A stretch of 64,000 bases of DNA from Sneathiellales bacterium (lineage in GTDB: Bacteria; Pseudomonadota; Alphaproteobacteria; JANQFL01): contig JANQFL010000068.1 of assembly GCA_028277845.1 (NCBI GenBank), positions 59,518-123,517 on the forward strand. The letters run 5' to 3'. The position numbers and the translations under genes are program-made. This document shows, piece after piece, positions 8,719 to 16,652 of the stretch. Below the pieces are notes generated by a model. It saw only the letters and a list, made by a program, of their open reading frames with translations, made no database searches and was not told the DNA's origin. The stretch's first letter is position 1. The number at the start of each line of letters is the position of its first letter.

Positions 8719-10125
8719 CTACTGAGAGAGTCGTCGCAGAAACTCCGGAATTTCCATTAAGGCTGCATGGTCATTGCCGGCGGACGCGGTGATGACCTCA
8801 ACAGGTTTATCGTTCATATCCGCTGTTCTTGTACTGACAGAATGCTTGGGCTTCGGGGGCGAGGGTTTCCAAGCTTGAAGATGTTGGCCAATCTGTTCGT
8901 AGAAATATGGAACAAGTGATTCGAGTTCCTCGATAAACGTTCTTTTGCCTGAGAAACGTCTTGCACTTTGGCTGGACACAATGACTTCGAACGAACGAAC
9001 TTCGAACTTGGATCTGTTGATTTCGTTGTCATCTTGCTTGTCTCGAAGTTCGGCCAGTGTGCAAACTGTTGTTTGAGCCCTAGATGGCCACCTCGCTCCG
9101 ATCGACACTCCTTTGGCTTCTGTTTTTCGAAGCTGTCTCATCAACCAGTTAAGACGCGCCCTGTTTGATTTCTTGTCCTTTGGCGCATCAAGGAGCATGG
9201 ATACCCTTAAAGTTCGACTGCGCAAGTCGACGACAATTCCAATATCCGCCGCAGCATTTGGTACTTGAAGCGAACCGTGAAGGACATTGTCGCGGCACAG
9301 TTTGTCTACATCGTCTCGCAGTCTTTGATCGGCATTTCCAGCGTGGGTTCGCGATATTTTTGTCGACACACCGCAACCTATTATTCGACTCATATATAGC
9401 GACAAATCTCTCAATTCTTGGTGCCACGCACCCACTACTGGAACACCAATATCTCCTTTCACAATTCTTCCACCGACTTGAATCTTTTCGACAGCTTCCG
9501 TCCATTGTTGAGGCATGGAGGTAAAGCCCGATACTCCAGCAGAGGGATGCGAGAAGAAACGAACAAATTCTCGAATCAAGAAAGCTTGCTCTTTGTCAGC
9601 AAGCTCCTTTCGCTCGTGGATTAAGACTGCTTCGGTCAATATGGCAGTCCACGAAAAGTGAAAAAGCGAAACTTTCCGAGTCAATTGCTTTGGAATCGCA
9701 ACTGGATGGTGGGCAGGTGTCGCAGCAAACTGGTTAGAAATTGTGATGACCGCATCGAGTTCATTCTCGCGCGCCAATCGCATGTACCTTTCGATCTGAT
9801 CACTATCCAGTTCGTTATTGCCAATTTTTGCTTCTAGCAGCGCACTCCATGTTCTCTTTCCAAAGTCAACTTGGATCAAACCATCCGGCCGATTACTTTT
9901 TTTGACGCCAACGTCATTTTGAAATTGCACTTCAGTAAACGTATTTACGACTGTGCGGTTACCTATTTTCTGACCCAATTGAATTAGAAGAGAATTGGCG
10001 AAAGCAGGAACTGCCGACATTACCGAAAGCAAAATAGACGACGCTTTTTGTTCCTTGCTAGTTTCAGCAATCACGGGAAATAAACGCGCAACGTCTCCAC
10101 GTTCGACATGTTTGGGGAGATCCAT
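8719..10125 (-). CDS. Hypothetical protein with a PD-(D/E)XK nuclease-like core
   Basis: I do not recognise a named family for this 468-residue protein. Residues 60-112 carry the layout of a restriction-endonuclease-like fold: Glu65, then RPDG with Asp81, then LLEAK with Glu98 and Lys100, then DSDQIERY with Gln110. The C-terminal 350 residues have no recognised motif. There is no signal peptide or membrane segment. Base composition is clearly lower in GC than the neighbours: hand counts give 24/60 for bases 9901-9960 and 40/60 for 10801-10860. This suggests horizontal transfer. No methylase, helicase or recombinase adjoins it. A nucleic-acid-directed role is inferred only from the fold signature. 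Confidence 0.75.
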   Translation of the reverse strand: MDLPKHVERGDVARLFPVIAETSKEQKASSILLSVMSAVPAFANSLLIQLGQKIGNRTVVNTFTEVQFQNDVGVKKSNRPDGLIQVDFGKRTWSALLEAKIGNNELDSDQIERYMRLARENELDAVITISNQFAATPAHHPVAIPKQLTRKVSLFHFSWTAILTEAVLIHERKELADKEQAFLIREFVRFFSHPSAGVSGFTSMPQQWTEAVEKIQVGGRIVKGDIGVPVVGAWHQELRDLSLYMSRIIGCGVSTKISRTHAGNADQRLRDDVDKLCRDNVLHGSLQVPNAAADIGIVVDLRSRTLRVSMLLDAPKDKKSNRARLNWLMRQLRKTEAKGVSIGARWPSRAQTTVCTLAELRDKQDDNEINRSKFEVRSFEVIVSSQSARRFSGKRTFIEELESLVPYFYEQIGQHLQAWKPSPPKPKHSVSTRTADMNDKPVEVITASAGNDHAALMEIPEFLRRLSQ

Positions 10126-10250
10126 GACGCTCTCACTTTATAGTTGCTATTACATATCCCAACTCTACTAAAATGACCATTGCGCGAAAACCTTGAAATT
10201 AGAACAAGTAATTCACGCTAAGACATGGAATCACCTTGAGGTACCAACAC

Positions 10251-11270
10251 ATGCTCGAAACCACCCTCGCCGGCAGCCTGCCCAAACCCGCCTGGCTGGC
10301 CGAGCCGGACGTCATGTGGGGGGAGTGGTTGCTGGACGGCGACGCGCTGATCGAAGGGCAACGGGATGCCGCGCTGGCCTGGGTTAAGGTGCAGGAGGAC
10401 GCGGGCCTCGATATCGTCAGCGACGGCGAGCAGTTCCGCCGCCACTTCGCCTTCGGGTTCCTCGGCGCCATCGACGGCATCGACTGGCAGCGCATGGTGC
10501 CCATGGGGATCCGGGACAACCGCTACACCATCGACGTGCCGACGGTGACCGGCCCGGTGCGGCGGATCACGCCCGTGCACCGCGACAGCGCCGCCTTCTG
10601 CCGCGCCCACACCGAACGAAAATACAAGGTCACCCTGCCCGGCCCGTTCACCATCTGCGACACCATCGCCGACGAACATTACGGCGATATCCGCGACATG
10701 GGCATGGCCTTTGCCGAGGTGCTGAACCAGGAGGCCCGCGACCTGGAAGCCCTGGGCGTCGATGTCATCCAGTTCGACGAGCCGGGCTTCACGCCGTTTC
10801 CCGATGCGGTCAACGAATGGGGCATCGCCGCCCTGGACAAGGCAGTCGAAGGCCTGCGGTGCACGACGACGGTGCACATCTGCTACGGCTACGGCATCAA
10901 GGCCAACATCGAGTGGAAGCACGGTCTGGGATCGGAGTGGCGCCAGTACGAGGAGATCTTCCCTGCCCTCGACCGCAGCCGCATCAAACAGGTCACAACC
11001 GAGTGCGCCAATTCCCGCGTGCCCATGTCGCTGCTGGGCCTGCTGAAAACAAAGGACGTGCTGGTCGGCGCCATCGACGTGGCCACCAACGACGTGGAGA
11101 CGCCGGAACAGGTGGCCGCCACCCTGCGCGCCGCCGCCGAATTCGTCGAGCCCGAACGCATCGTCGGCTGCACCAACTGCGGCATGGCGCCCCTGCCCCG
11201 CGGCGTGGCGGCGGGAAAGCTCAAGGCGCTGGCCGACGGCGCCGCGTTATTGCGAAAAGAGCTTGCCTGA
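10251..11270 (+). CDS. Cobalamin-independent methionine synthase-like protein (MetE C-terminal domain)
   Basis: The 339-residue protein corresponds to the catalytic C-terminal barrel of MetE without the N-terminal half. Zinc ligands are visible at His209 and Cys211 (TVHICYGYG) and Cys310 (CTNCGM). The segment FDEPGF is a substrate-site signature. Stand-alone members act in methyl transfer or in coenzyme M-type alkyl transfer, and specificity is open. ATG 10251 is used because GAGG lies 9 bases upstream; a TTG at 10236 is less likely. It lies just outside the AT-rich nuclease block and returns to high GC. Confidence 0.87.
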   Translation: MLETTLAGSLPKPAWLAEPDVMWGEWLLDGDALIEGQRDAALAWVKVQEDAGLDIVSDGEQFRRHFAFGFLGAIDGIDWQRMVPMGIRDNRYTIDVPTVTGPVRRITPVHRDSAAFCRAHTERKYKVTLPGPFTICDTIADEHYGDIRDMGMAFAEVLNQEARDLEALGVDVIQFDEPGFTPFPDAVNEWGIAALDKAVEGLRCTTTVHICYGYGIKANIEWKHGLGSEWRQYEEIFPALDRSRIKQVTTECANSRVPMSLLGLLKTKDVLVGAIDVATNDVETPEQVAATLRAAAEFVEPERIVGCTNCGMAPLPRGVAAGKLKALADGAALLRKELA

Positions 11271-11342
11271 AATCGGGCTTGCACCTCTTGGTGCTTCCAT
11301 GGCTGACTGGTCGTTCAGACAAATCAGAACGCAGGCAGGCCT

Positions 11343-11963
11343 ATGATCGATCTCTCCACCTATCTGATGTACATCGCGGCGTCCGTCGCCATTCTTATCG
11401 TGCCCGGGCCGACGGTGACCGTGATCATCGCCAACAGCCTGCGTTCCGGAGCGTCGGCCGGCATGATGAACATCGCCGGCACCCAGCTGGGCCTGGCCGT
11501 GATGATCGGCATCCTCGCCGCCGGCCTGTCGACCATCGTCGCCGCCATGGCGGAGATCTTCGACATCATCCGACTGGCCGGCGCCGCCTATCTCGTGTGG
11601 CTCGGTATCAAGCTGTGGCGCGCCGACGGTACGCTGGCCGACGCCCCCGAAAACGGCAAAACCAAGACCGGGCGGGGCTACTTCTGGCAGGGCTTCGCCG
11701 TACTGATGGCCAATCCCAAGGCGCTGGTGTTTTTCGGTGCCTTCATCCCCCAGTTCGTCAATCCGGCCCACGACGCCCTGATGCAGATTATCGTGCTCGG
11801 CGCCACCTTCATGGTGCTGGCCCTGATGCTCGACGGCGTCTTCGCCCTCGCCGCCGGTAAGACCGGCTCCATGCTCTCGCGCCACAATGTGCGTCTTCTG
11901 GAACGTATCTCCGGCACCTGCCTGATCGGCGGCGGCATCTGGCTGGCCTTGGCTCGGCGTTAG
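11343..11963 (+). CDS. LysE/RhtB family amino acid exporter
   Basis: This is an inner-membrane exporter of 206 residues with about six helices. The N-terminal VPGPTVTVIIANSLRSG and GTQLGL segments are typical of the RhtB branch, which exports homoserine, threonine or related amino acids. The substrate is not readable here. It starts 72 bases after the MetE-like gene on the same strand. A strong bidirectional hairpin follows its stop codon. Confidence 0.88.
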   Translation: MIDLSTYLMYIAASVAILIVPGPTVTVIIANSLRSGASAGMMNIAGTQLGLAVMIGILAAGLSTIVAAMAEIFDIIRLAGAAYLVWLGIKLWRADGTLADAPENGKTKTGRGYFWQGFAVLMANPKALVFFGAFIPQFVNPAHDALMQIIVLGATFMVLALMLDGVFALAAGKTGSMLSRHNVRLLERISGTCLIGGGIWLALARR

Positions 11964-11986
11964 AGGGAAAGCCTTTGACGCAAACG

Positions 11987-12016
11987 AAAACGGCGCCGTG
12001 GAAGACTGCGGCGCCG
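11987..12016. terminator. Bidirectional 10-bp hairpin between convergent genes
   Basis: AACGGCGCCG and CGGCGCCGTT form a perfect 10-bp stem with a 10-base loop. On the minus strand it is followed by TTTTCGTTT, so it can terminate the lysine-rich protein gene. On the plus strand the T tract is weak. Confidence 0.7.
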
Positions 12017-12043
12017 TTCATCATCGGATGGAGGGTTGATCGC

Positions 12044-12571
12044 TTACCAGACCTTCCGGACAACCAGTTTCTTGATGGTCCGTTTGACGCCCCGGCCGGC
12101 TTTCTTGGCGCCCTTCACGGTCTTGACGGACGTTTTCTTGACGAACTTTCCGGTGACCTTGGCGCCGTGCGCCACCGTGCCGACGGCCTTCTTGATGTGT
12201 GCGACGGACAATTTCAACAGGTGTATTGTTTCACCTGGAACCTTCCTCAACTCTTTGGCGGTCTCGACGGCAAACTTCTTGATCCGTTTCGGCTGCTTCT
12301 TGACCCATTTACCGACTTTTTTACCGCGTGACGACACGGACGATTTGACGCCGCGGTTTTCCGACCGCTGAAACGCGACCCGTTTCGACGCCGTGCGTTG
12401 CTTCATGTGGGAACCACGGCACGAGCGGGAGAAGCTCGTTGAGCAATCGGCGGCCCGTTCCATGCGCGTGCCCCGGTCGGCGGAGCGATCGGCGGCGGTG
12501 GACGGGGCAACGGCCGAAACTGTGACGGCGATGGCGATGACGGCGGTGCCGATGAAAGTCTTGGCGAACAT
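12044..12571 (-). CDS. Secreted lysine-rich basic protein, function unknown
   Basis: The 175-residue precursor begins with a clear signal peptide (MFAKTFIGTAVIAIAV, likely cut after PSTAA near residue 27). The mature part is highly basic and is dominated in its C-terminal 100 residues by KK, GKK, VKK and KTVKGAKK patterns, recalling histone H1-like tails. ATG 12571 has GGAGAGAG upstream; the frame extends further but without coding character. It diverges from the MerR gene and ends at a terminator. Binding to nucleic acid, lipopolysaccharide or acidic polymer in the periplasm is possible but unproven. Confidence 0.65.
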   Translation of the reverse strand: MFAKTFIGTAVIAIAVTVSAVAPSTAADRSADRGTRMERAADCSTSFSRSCRGSHMKQRTASKRVAFQRSENRGVKSSVSSRGKKVGKWVKKQPKRIKKFAVETAKELRKVPGETIHLLKLSVAHIKKAVGTVAHGAKVTGKFVKKTSVKTVKGAKKAGRGVKRTIKKLVVRKVW

Positions 12572-12714
12572 GTGTCTCTCTCCGGTTTTGGCTGCGGCGG
12601 GGTGCCGTGTCGTTGAGAGGAGTTTCGCGAAACCGATGGATGGGCACAGTGCCGCCCGGCAAGCACGGTCTGTGTTATTTGGCACACTTGCACGAACGGG
12701 CCGATCATCCATAT

Positions 12715-12729
12715 CTATAGTTTCTGTAG
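12715..12729. promoter_or_regulatory. MerR-type operator dyad, site 1
   Basis: CTATAG-TTT-CTGTAG lies 15 bases before the MerR start and between two divergent genes. Read on the other strand, its half-sites are identical to those of site 2 at 13253-13267, with the same 3-base spacer. No good -35/-10 pair flanks it on the plus strand, so autoregulation is the simplest reading. Confidence 0.6.
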
Positions 12730-12744
12730 AATTGGACCGACGCT

Positions 12745-13227
12745 ATGCCCGCAAATTCCGCCAAACCTTCCTACCGCCGTCTCAGCATTGGCCGACTGCA
12801 GGACGAGACAGGCGTCCTGGTCACGACGATCCGGTATTACGAAAAAATCGGCCTGATCGATCCGCCCCGGCGCACGGAAGGCGGGCAGCGGGATTATGAC
12901 GAGAACGCCATCGAGCGGCTGCGCTTCATCCGCCACACGCGCGACCTGGGCTTTTCCATCGAAGCCATCCGAGAACTGATCGCCCTGGGCAGCGACCCGG
13001 ATCAGTCGTGCGAAACGGCGGACGACATCGCCCAGCGGCATCTCGGCGACGTGCGCCAGCGCATCCGCCAGCTCCGGCGGCTGGAAAAGGAACTCAAGCG
13101 CATGGTTGAGAGCTGCGCCGGCGGCGTGGTTGGGACGTGCCACGTCATGGCAGTGTTGTCCGACCATGATCTCTGCGCCACCGACCGCCACGAACGGCTG
13201 GCGACCGCACCACCCACGCCCGCCTGA
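12745..13227 (+). CDS. MerR family heavy-metal-responsive regulator
   Basis: The 160-residue protein has the MerR winged helix in residues 13-80 (SIGRLQDETGV, TTIRYYEKIGL, RDLGFSIEAIRELIAL) and a dimerisation helix after it. Cys89 occupies the position of the metal-site cysteine of ZntR/CadR/MerR proteins; CueR-type copper sensors have serine there. Cys124, Cys132 and Cys144 form a C-terminal metal-loop pattern. A divalent metal such as Zn, Cd, Pb or Hg is therefore the likely effector, by inference. Matching dyads lie before this gene and before the next one, which it probably controls. Confidence 0.88.
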   Translation: MPANSAKPSYRRLSIGRLQDETGVLVTTIRYYEKIGLIDPPRRTEGGQRDYDENAIERLRFIRHTRDLGFSIEAIRELIALGSDPDQSCETADDIAQRHLGDVRQRIRQLRRLEKELKRMVESCAGGVVGTCHVMAVLSDHDLCATDRHERLATAPPTPA

Positions 13228-13246
13228 AGTCCTCGAAGTTTTTCAC

Positions 13247-13277
13247 TTGTCTCTACAGCCGCTATAGCCATTAGGCT
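13247..13277 (+). promoter_or_regulatory. MerR-controlled promoter with operator site 2
   Basis: TTGTCT (13247-13252) and TAGGCT (13272-13277) are separated by 19 bases, the overlong spacer typical of MerR-activated promoters. The spacer holds the dyad CTACAG-CCG-CTATAG (13253-13267). It lies 28 bases before the membrane methyltransferase gene. Confidence 0.72.
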
Positions 13278-13304
13278 GCGCCTCCCATAGTTCGAGGAGG
13301 CGTT

Positions 13305-13889
13305 ATGACACGCGATATTCTGCTGGCTCTTGCTGTCTTTTTCACTCTTTCCGCCCCGCTCTGCGCGCTCGCCATGCGGCGCCAGTTCGCGGCGCGGGGA
13401 CGCATCAACCTACCACTGGCCATCGTGATCGGCGCGGCCATGCACGGCTTCGCCCTGGTCATTTTCGGCCTGGCCTGGGCCGACCGGGGATCACTGGGCG
13501 ATTTCTCGCCCCGCGCCTTGTACGCCTTCATGGCGTCGGGAACCCTCCTGATCATCGGCGGCGCTGCCGCCATCGTTGCCGGACGCCGGGCCTATGCCAG
13601 CTTCAAAAGAGTCTACGCCATGAAGGAAGACGAACTGATCGAGCACGGCATCTACCGCTGGTCACGCAATCCGCAGTATTTCGGCTATTGGCTGATGTTT
13701 TTGGGCGCCGGGCTGGCCGGGCGGTCCCTGTCGACGCTGATCCTGACAGTCATCGCCGGCGCGTTCTTCCACGGCCTGATCACCTGGGTCGAGGAGCCGC
13801 ACCTGAAGCGCATCTTCAAGGACAAATACGCGGCCTACTCCCGGCGGGTGTCGCGCTATTTCGGCCCGCCGACGCCGTCAACGTCCTAG
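13305..13889 (+). CDS. Isoprenylcysteine carboxyl methyltransferase (ICMT)-like membrane protein, CzcN-like context
   Basis: This is a 194-residue protein with about five membrane helices. The C-terminal part has the ICMT/PEMT signature: ELIEHGIYRWSRNPQYFGYW near 107-127, then EEPHLKRIFKDKYAAYSRRV. Such proteins methylate small or membrane substrates with SAM; several, including CzcN, sit in metal-resistance loci with unclear function. The MerR-type promoter just upstream supports metal induction. ATG 13305 is preceded by GAGGAGG-like sequence. It overlaps the DMT transporter gene by 12 bases, tail to tail. Confidence 0.82.
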   Translation: MTRDILLALAVFFTLSAPLCALAMRRQFAARGRINLPLAIVIGAAMHGFALVIFGLAWADRGSLGDFSPRALYAFMASGTLLIIGGAAAIVAGRRAYASFKRVYAMKEDELIEHGIYRWSRNPQYFGYWLMFLGAGLAGRSLSTLILTVIAGAFFHGLITWVEEPHLKRIFKDKYAAYSRRVSRYFGPPTPSTS

Positions 13890-14783
13890 CAGCAGGATGA
13901 CGATGCAGGCGGCGATCAGGGCGACACCCATCAGTTCGGCCCGGTTGATGCGCTCACGGAAGAAAAAGTAGGACGCAGCGATGGTGAAGATCAGTTCGAT
14001 CTGTCCCAGTGCCCGGACATAGGCCACGTTTTGGATGGTCACGGCGGTGAACCAGCAGGCCGAGCCGGTGATGCCGGTCAGGCCGACCAGGAACGACGGA
14101 CCACGGGCGCGCCACACAGCCGTGATTTGGCCGGGCTCGCGCCAGCGCATATATATCAGCATCACCATCGACTGGAAACCGGTTACCCAAACAAGCGTTG
14201 TAGCCGCCTGCATAATGAAACCGGATTCGCTCAGCGACAGCGACGCTGCCCGGTAGAACACTGCCGAGACGCCGAAGAATGCTCCCGACGTCAGACCGAT
14301 CAGCGCGGTCCGTTGCAAGAGCGACGAAATTAACGTGCGAGGTGTTAGTGGGCTGTGTGCGACCGAAATGGCGATGACGCCTGTCAGGCCGATCAGAATG
14401 GCTATGGTCGCGCCGGTGGAGATTGTGTCGCCCAGGATGATGACACCGAAAATCGCCGCCTGCAGCGGTTCGGTCTTGGAATAGGCCGTGCCGACGGCGA
14501 AGTTGCGGTAGGAGAACAAATGCACAAGCAGAAAGGTCGCAATGATCTGTGCCAAGCCACCAGCCGCCGCGTACAACAAAAACCAACCGTGCGGTACCAG
14601 CCAGTCCATGCCCAAGCCATAATGCAACACCAGCACATAGACCAGCGCCAACGGAAAGCCGAAGCCGAAACGTACGAAGGTGGCACCGGTCGTACTCAAC
14701 CGCCCCTTGAGGTGCTTCTGCATCGCCGAACGCAGGTTCTGCGAAAACGCGGCGGCGATGGTGATGGGAATCCACAGTTCCAC
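13878..14783 (-). CDS. EamA/DMT family transporter
   Basis: This is a 10-helix inner-membrane carrier of 301 residues built of two EamA repeats. The second repeat is visible in IGLTSGAFFGVSAVFYR. Members export or import small metabolites; the substrate is unknown. It lies 18 bases downstream of the TRAP large permease on the same strand and could be the last gene of that operon. Its C-terminal end overlaps the convergent membrane methyltransferase gene. Confidence 0.85.
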   Translation of the reverse strand: MELWIPITIAAAFSQNLRSAMQKHLKGRLSTTGATFVRFGFGFPLALVYVLVLHYGLGMDWLVPHGWFLLYAAAGGLAQIIATFLLVHLFSYRNFAVGTAYSKTEPLQAAIFGVIILGDTISTGATIAILIGLTGVIAISVAHSPLTPRTLISSLLQRTALIGLTSGAFFGVSAVFYRAASLSLSESGFIMQAATTLVWVTGFQSMVMLIYMRWREPGQITAVWRARGPSFLVGLTGITGSACWFTAVTIQNVAYVRALGQIELIFTIAASYFFFRERINRAELMGVALIAACIVILLLGR

Positions 14784-14801
14784 GGGAACGACCCTGCGGG
14801 T

Positions 14802-16088
14802 CTAACGGCCGAAGCCGGCGGCGGCGGGCAGCCAGGTGGCGAGTTCGGGGAAGACGAACACGATGGCCAGGCCGGCCATCATCAGCAGCACGTAGGGCAG
14901 CGACCCGGTGATCACCTGGGCCAGCGGCGCGTTGGCGATGCCCTTGATGACGAACAGGTTCATACCCACCGGCGGCGTGATCAGCGCCAGTTCCAGGTTG
15001 ATCATCAGCAGGATGCCGTACCAGATGGGGTTGATGCCCAGTTCCAGCATGACCGGATAGATGATCGGCGTGGTGATCAGGATGATCGAGATGGTCTCGA
15101 GGAACATGCCGAGCACGAATACCACGGCCATCACGGCCAGCAGGAAGAACGTCGCGCCCATGCCCTGGGCCACCACCAGTTCCACCAGTTCGGCAGGCAG
15201 GCGCATGATGGTGACGGCATGGCCGAACATGGCCGCGGCGGCCAGGATCATGAACAGCATGGACGTGGTTCGCACGGTCTCGTAAGCGGTCTCGGCCAAA
15301 TCCTTGAGGCCGAAATTGCGGTAGACGAAGGCGCCGACGGCCAGGGCGTAGATACAGCCGACGGCGGCGGCCTCGGACGCCGTGAAGATACCGAGGTAAA
15401 TCCCGCCCAGCACCACCGGCGGCATCAGCAGCGCCCAGATGGATTTGCGGATGGCCTTGCCCGCCGCCGCCATGCCCACGAAGGGCGCCTTTTCGATGTC
15501 CGTACGGGTGCGGGCCTGGACCATGCAGAAACCCGCGAAGATCAGCGCCATGATGATTCCGGGAATCATACCGGCCAGGAATAACGCGCCGATGGAGGTT
15601 TCGGTGACGATGGCATAGAGGATCAACGGCCCGGACGGCGGGATGAGGATGCCCAACGTGCCGCCCGCGGCGATAACGCCGTAGGCGTCGGACGGCCGGT
15701 AGCCGTAACGTTGCATCTGCGGGATGGCCGTCGATCCGATGGTCAGCGCCGTCGCCACCGACGAGCCGGAAATGGCGGCGAAAATGGTGCACGACAATAC
15801 GGTCGCCACACCCAACCCACCACGCAGATGGCCGACCATGGCGTTGGCGGCCTCGTAGAGGTCGTCCACCACCTTGGCCCGGATCATCACGTGGGCCATG
15901 AAGGCGAACATGGGAATGGCGGTCAGCAGGCCGTTGTCCAGCTTGCCGAACACCGTATCGGCGGCACTGTTGATGCTGCCCTCGGTGATCAGCATGATGA
16001 TCAGCGACGCCAGGCCGAGACCGGCGAAAATGGGCGCCCCGGTCAACAGCAGCACCACCAGGCAGACGAGGATCAGCAGCGTGGTCAT
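14802..16088 (-). CDS. TRAP transporter large permease (DctM subunit)
   Basis: This is the 12-helix transport subunit of a tripartite, sodium-dependent organic acid importer, 428 residues. The GTLGILIPPSGPLILYAIVT segment is typical of DctM proteins. The gene start overlaps the stop of the small permease by 4 bases, indicating translational coupling. With the solute-binding protein and small permease it forms a complete system. The neighbouring CoA-transferase and lyase genes suggest a branched dicarboxylate or hydroxy-acid substrate. Confidence 0.93.
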   Translation of the reverse strand: MTTLLILVCLVVLLLTGAPIFAGLGLASLIIMLITEGSINSAADTVFGKLDNGLLTAIPMFAFMAHVMIRAKVVDDLYEAANAMVGHLRGGLGVATVLSCTIFAAISGSSVATALTIGSTAIPQMQRYGYRPSDAYGVIAAGGTLGILIPPSGPLILYAIVTETSIGALFLAGMIPGIIMALIFAGFCMVQARTRTDIEKAPFVGMAAAGKAIRKSIWALLMPPVVLGGIYLGIFTASEAAAVGCIYALAVGAFVYRNFGLKDLAETAYETVRTTSMLFMILAAAAMFGHAVTIMRLPAELVELVVAQGMGATFFLLAVMAVVFVLGMFLETISIILITTPIIYPVMLELGINPIWYGILLMINLELALITPPVGMNLFVIKGIANAPLAQVITGSLPYVLLMMAGLAIVFVFPELATWLPAAAGFGR

Positions 16089-16651
16089 GGCGCGTCGCCG
16101 CCCGCGCCATCTCTCTCTGGCCGCGCCTTATGCAGAAGAATGGAAATGATGCGGGCCACCGCGGCGACCAGCAGCAGCCCGGCACCGAACAGCAGGAACG
16201 ACTGCGGGATCCACATGGGCGTTTCGAGATAGCCTTCCGAGTAAATCTCGAAGTCGACGGAGAACCGCACCATCTTGGTGGCGCTGATCACCAGCGCCAA
16301 AGCGACGGCGATGACGGCAATCATCGCCCAGACATCCAGCACCCGCCGCAAACCGCCACGGGCCCGCGACGACAGCAGGTCGACATTGATGTGTTCGTTG
16401 CGCCGCAGGGTCTCTGCGGCGCCGAGCATGACGATGGCGACCACCAGATAGCCGGACAGTTCGTCGGTCCAGGTCACCGGCGTACCAATGACGTACCGCA
16501 TCAGCACGCTGTAGCCGACGATGACCAGGGTGCCGACCACCAGCAGGGCGGACGCCACCGCCCCGATGAAGGCAAGCCCCCCGGTCAGCCGTTCAAACAG
16601 GGAGGGCGCATATTGAATACCCTCCCCCTGATGATCGCCGTGTGCGGACAA
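16085..16651 (-). CDS. TRAP transporter small permease (DctQ subunit)
   Basis: This is a four-helix membrane partner of the large permease, 188 residues. The motif TWTDELSGYLVVAIVMLGAA with its conserved WTDE is typical of DctQ proteins. It lies directly between the binding-protein and DctM genes, with a 1-base gap to the former and a 4-base overlap with the latter. It is required for uptake together with these two. Confidence 0.9.
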   Translation of the reverse strand: MSAHGDHQGEGIQYAPSLFERLTGGLAFIGAVASALLVVGTLVIVGYSVLMRYVIGTPVTWTDELSGYLVVAIVMLGAAETLRRNEHINVDLLSSRARGGLRRVLDVWAMIAVIAVALALVISATKMVRFSVDFEIYSEGYLETPMWIPQSFLLFGAGLLLVAAVARIISILLHKARPERDGAGGDAP

Positions 16652-16652
16652 G

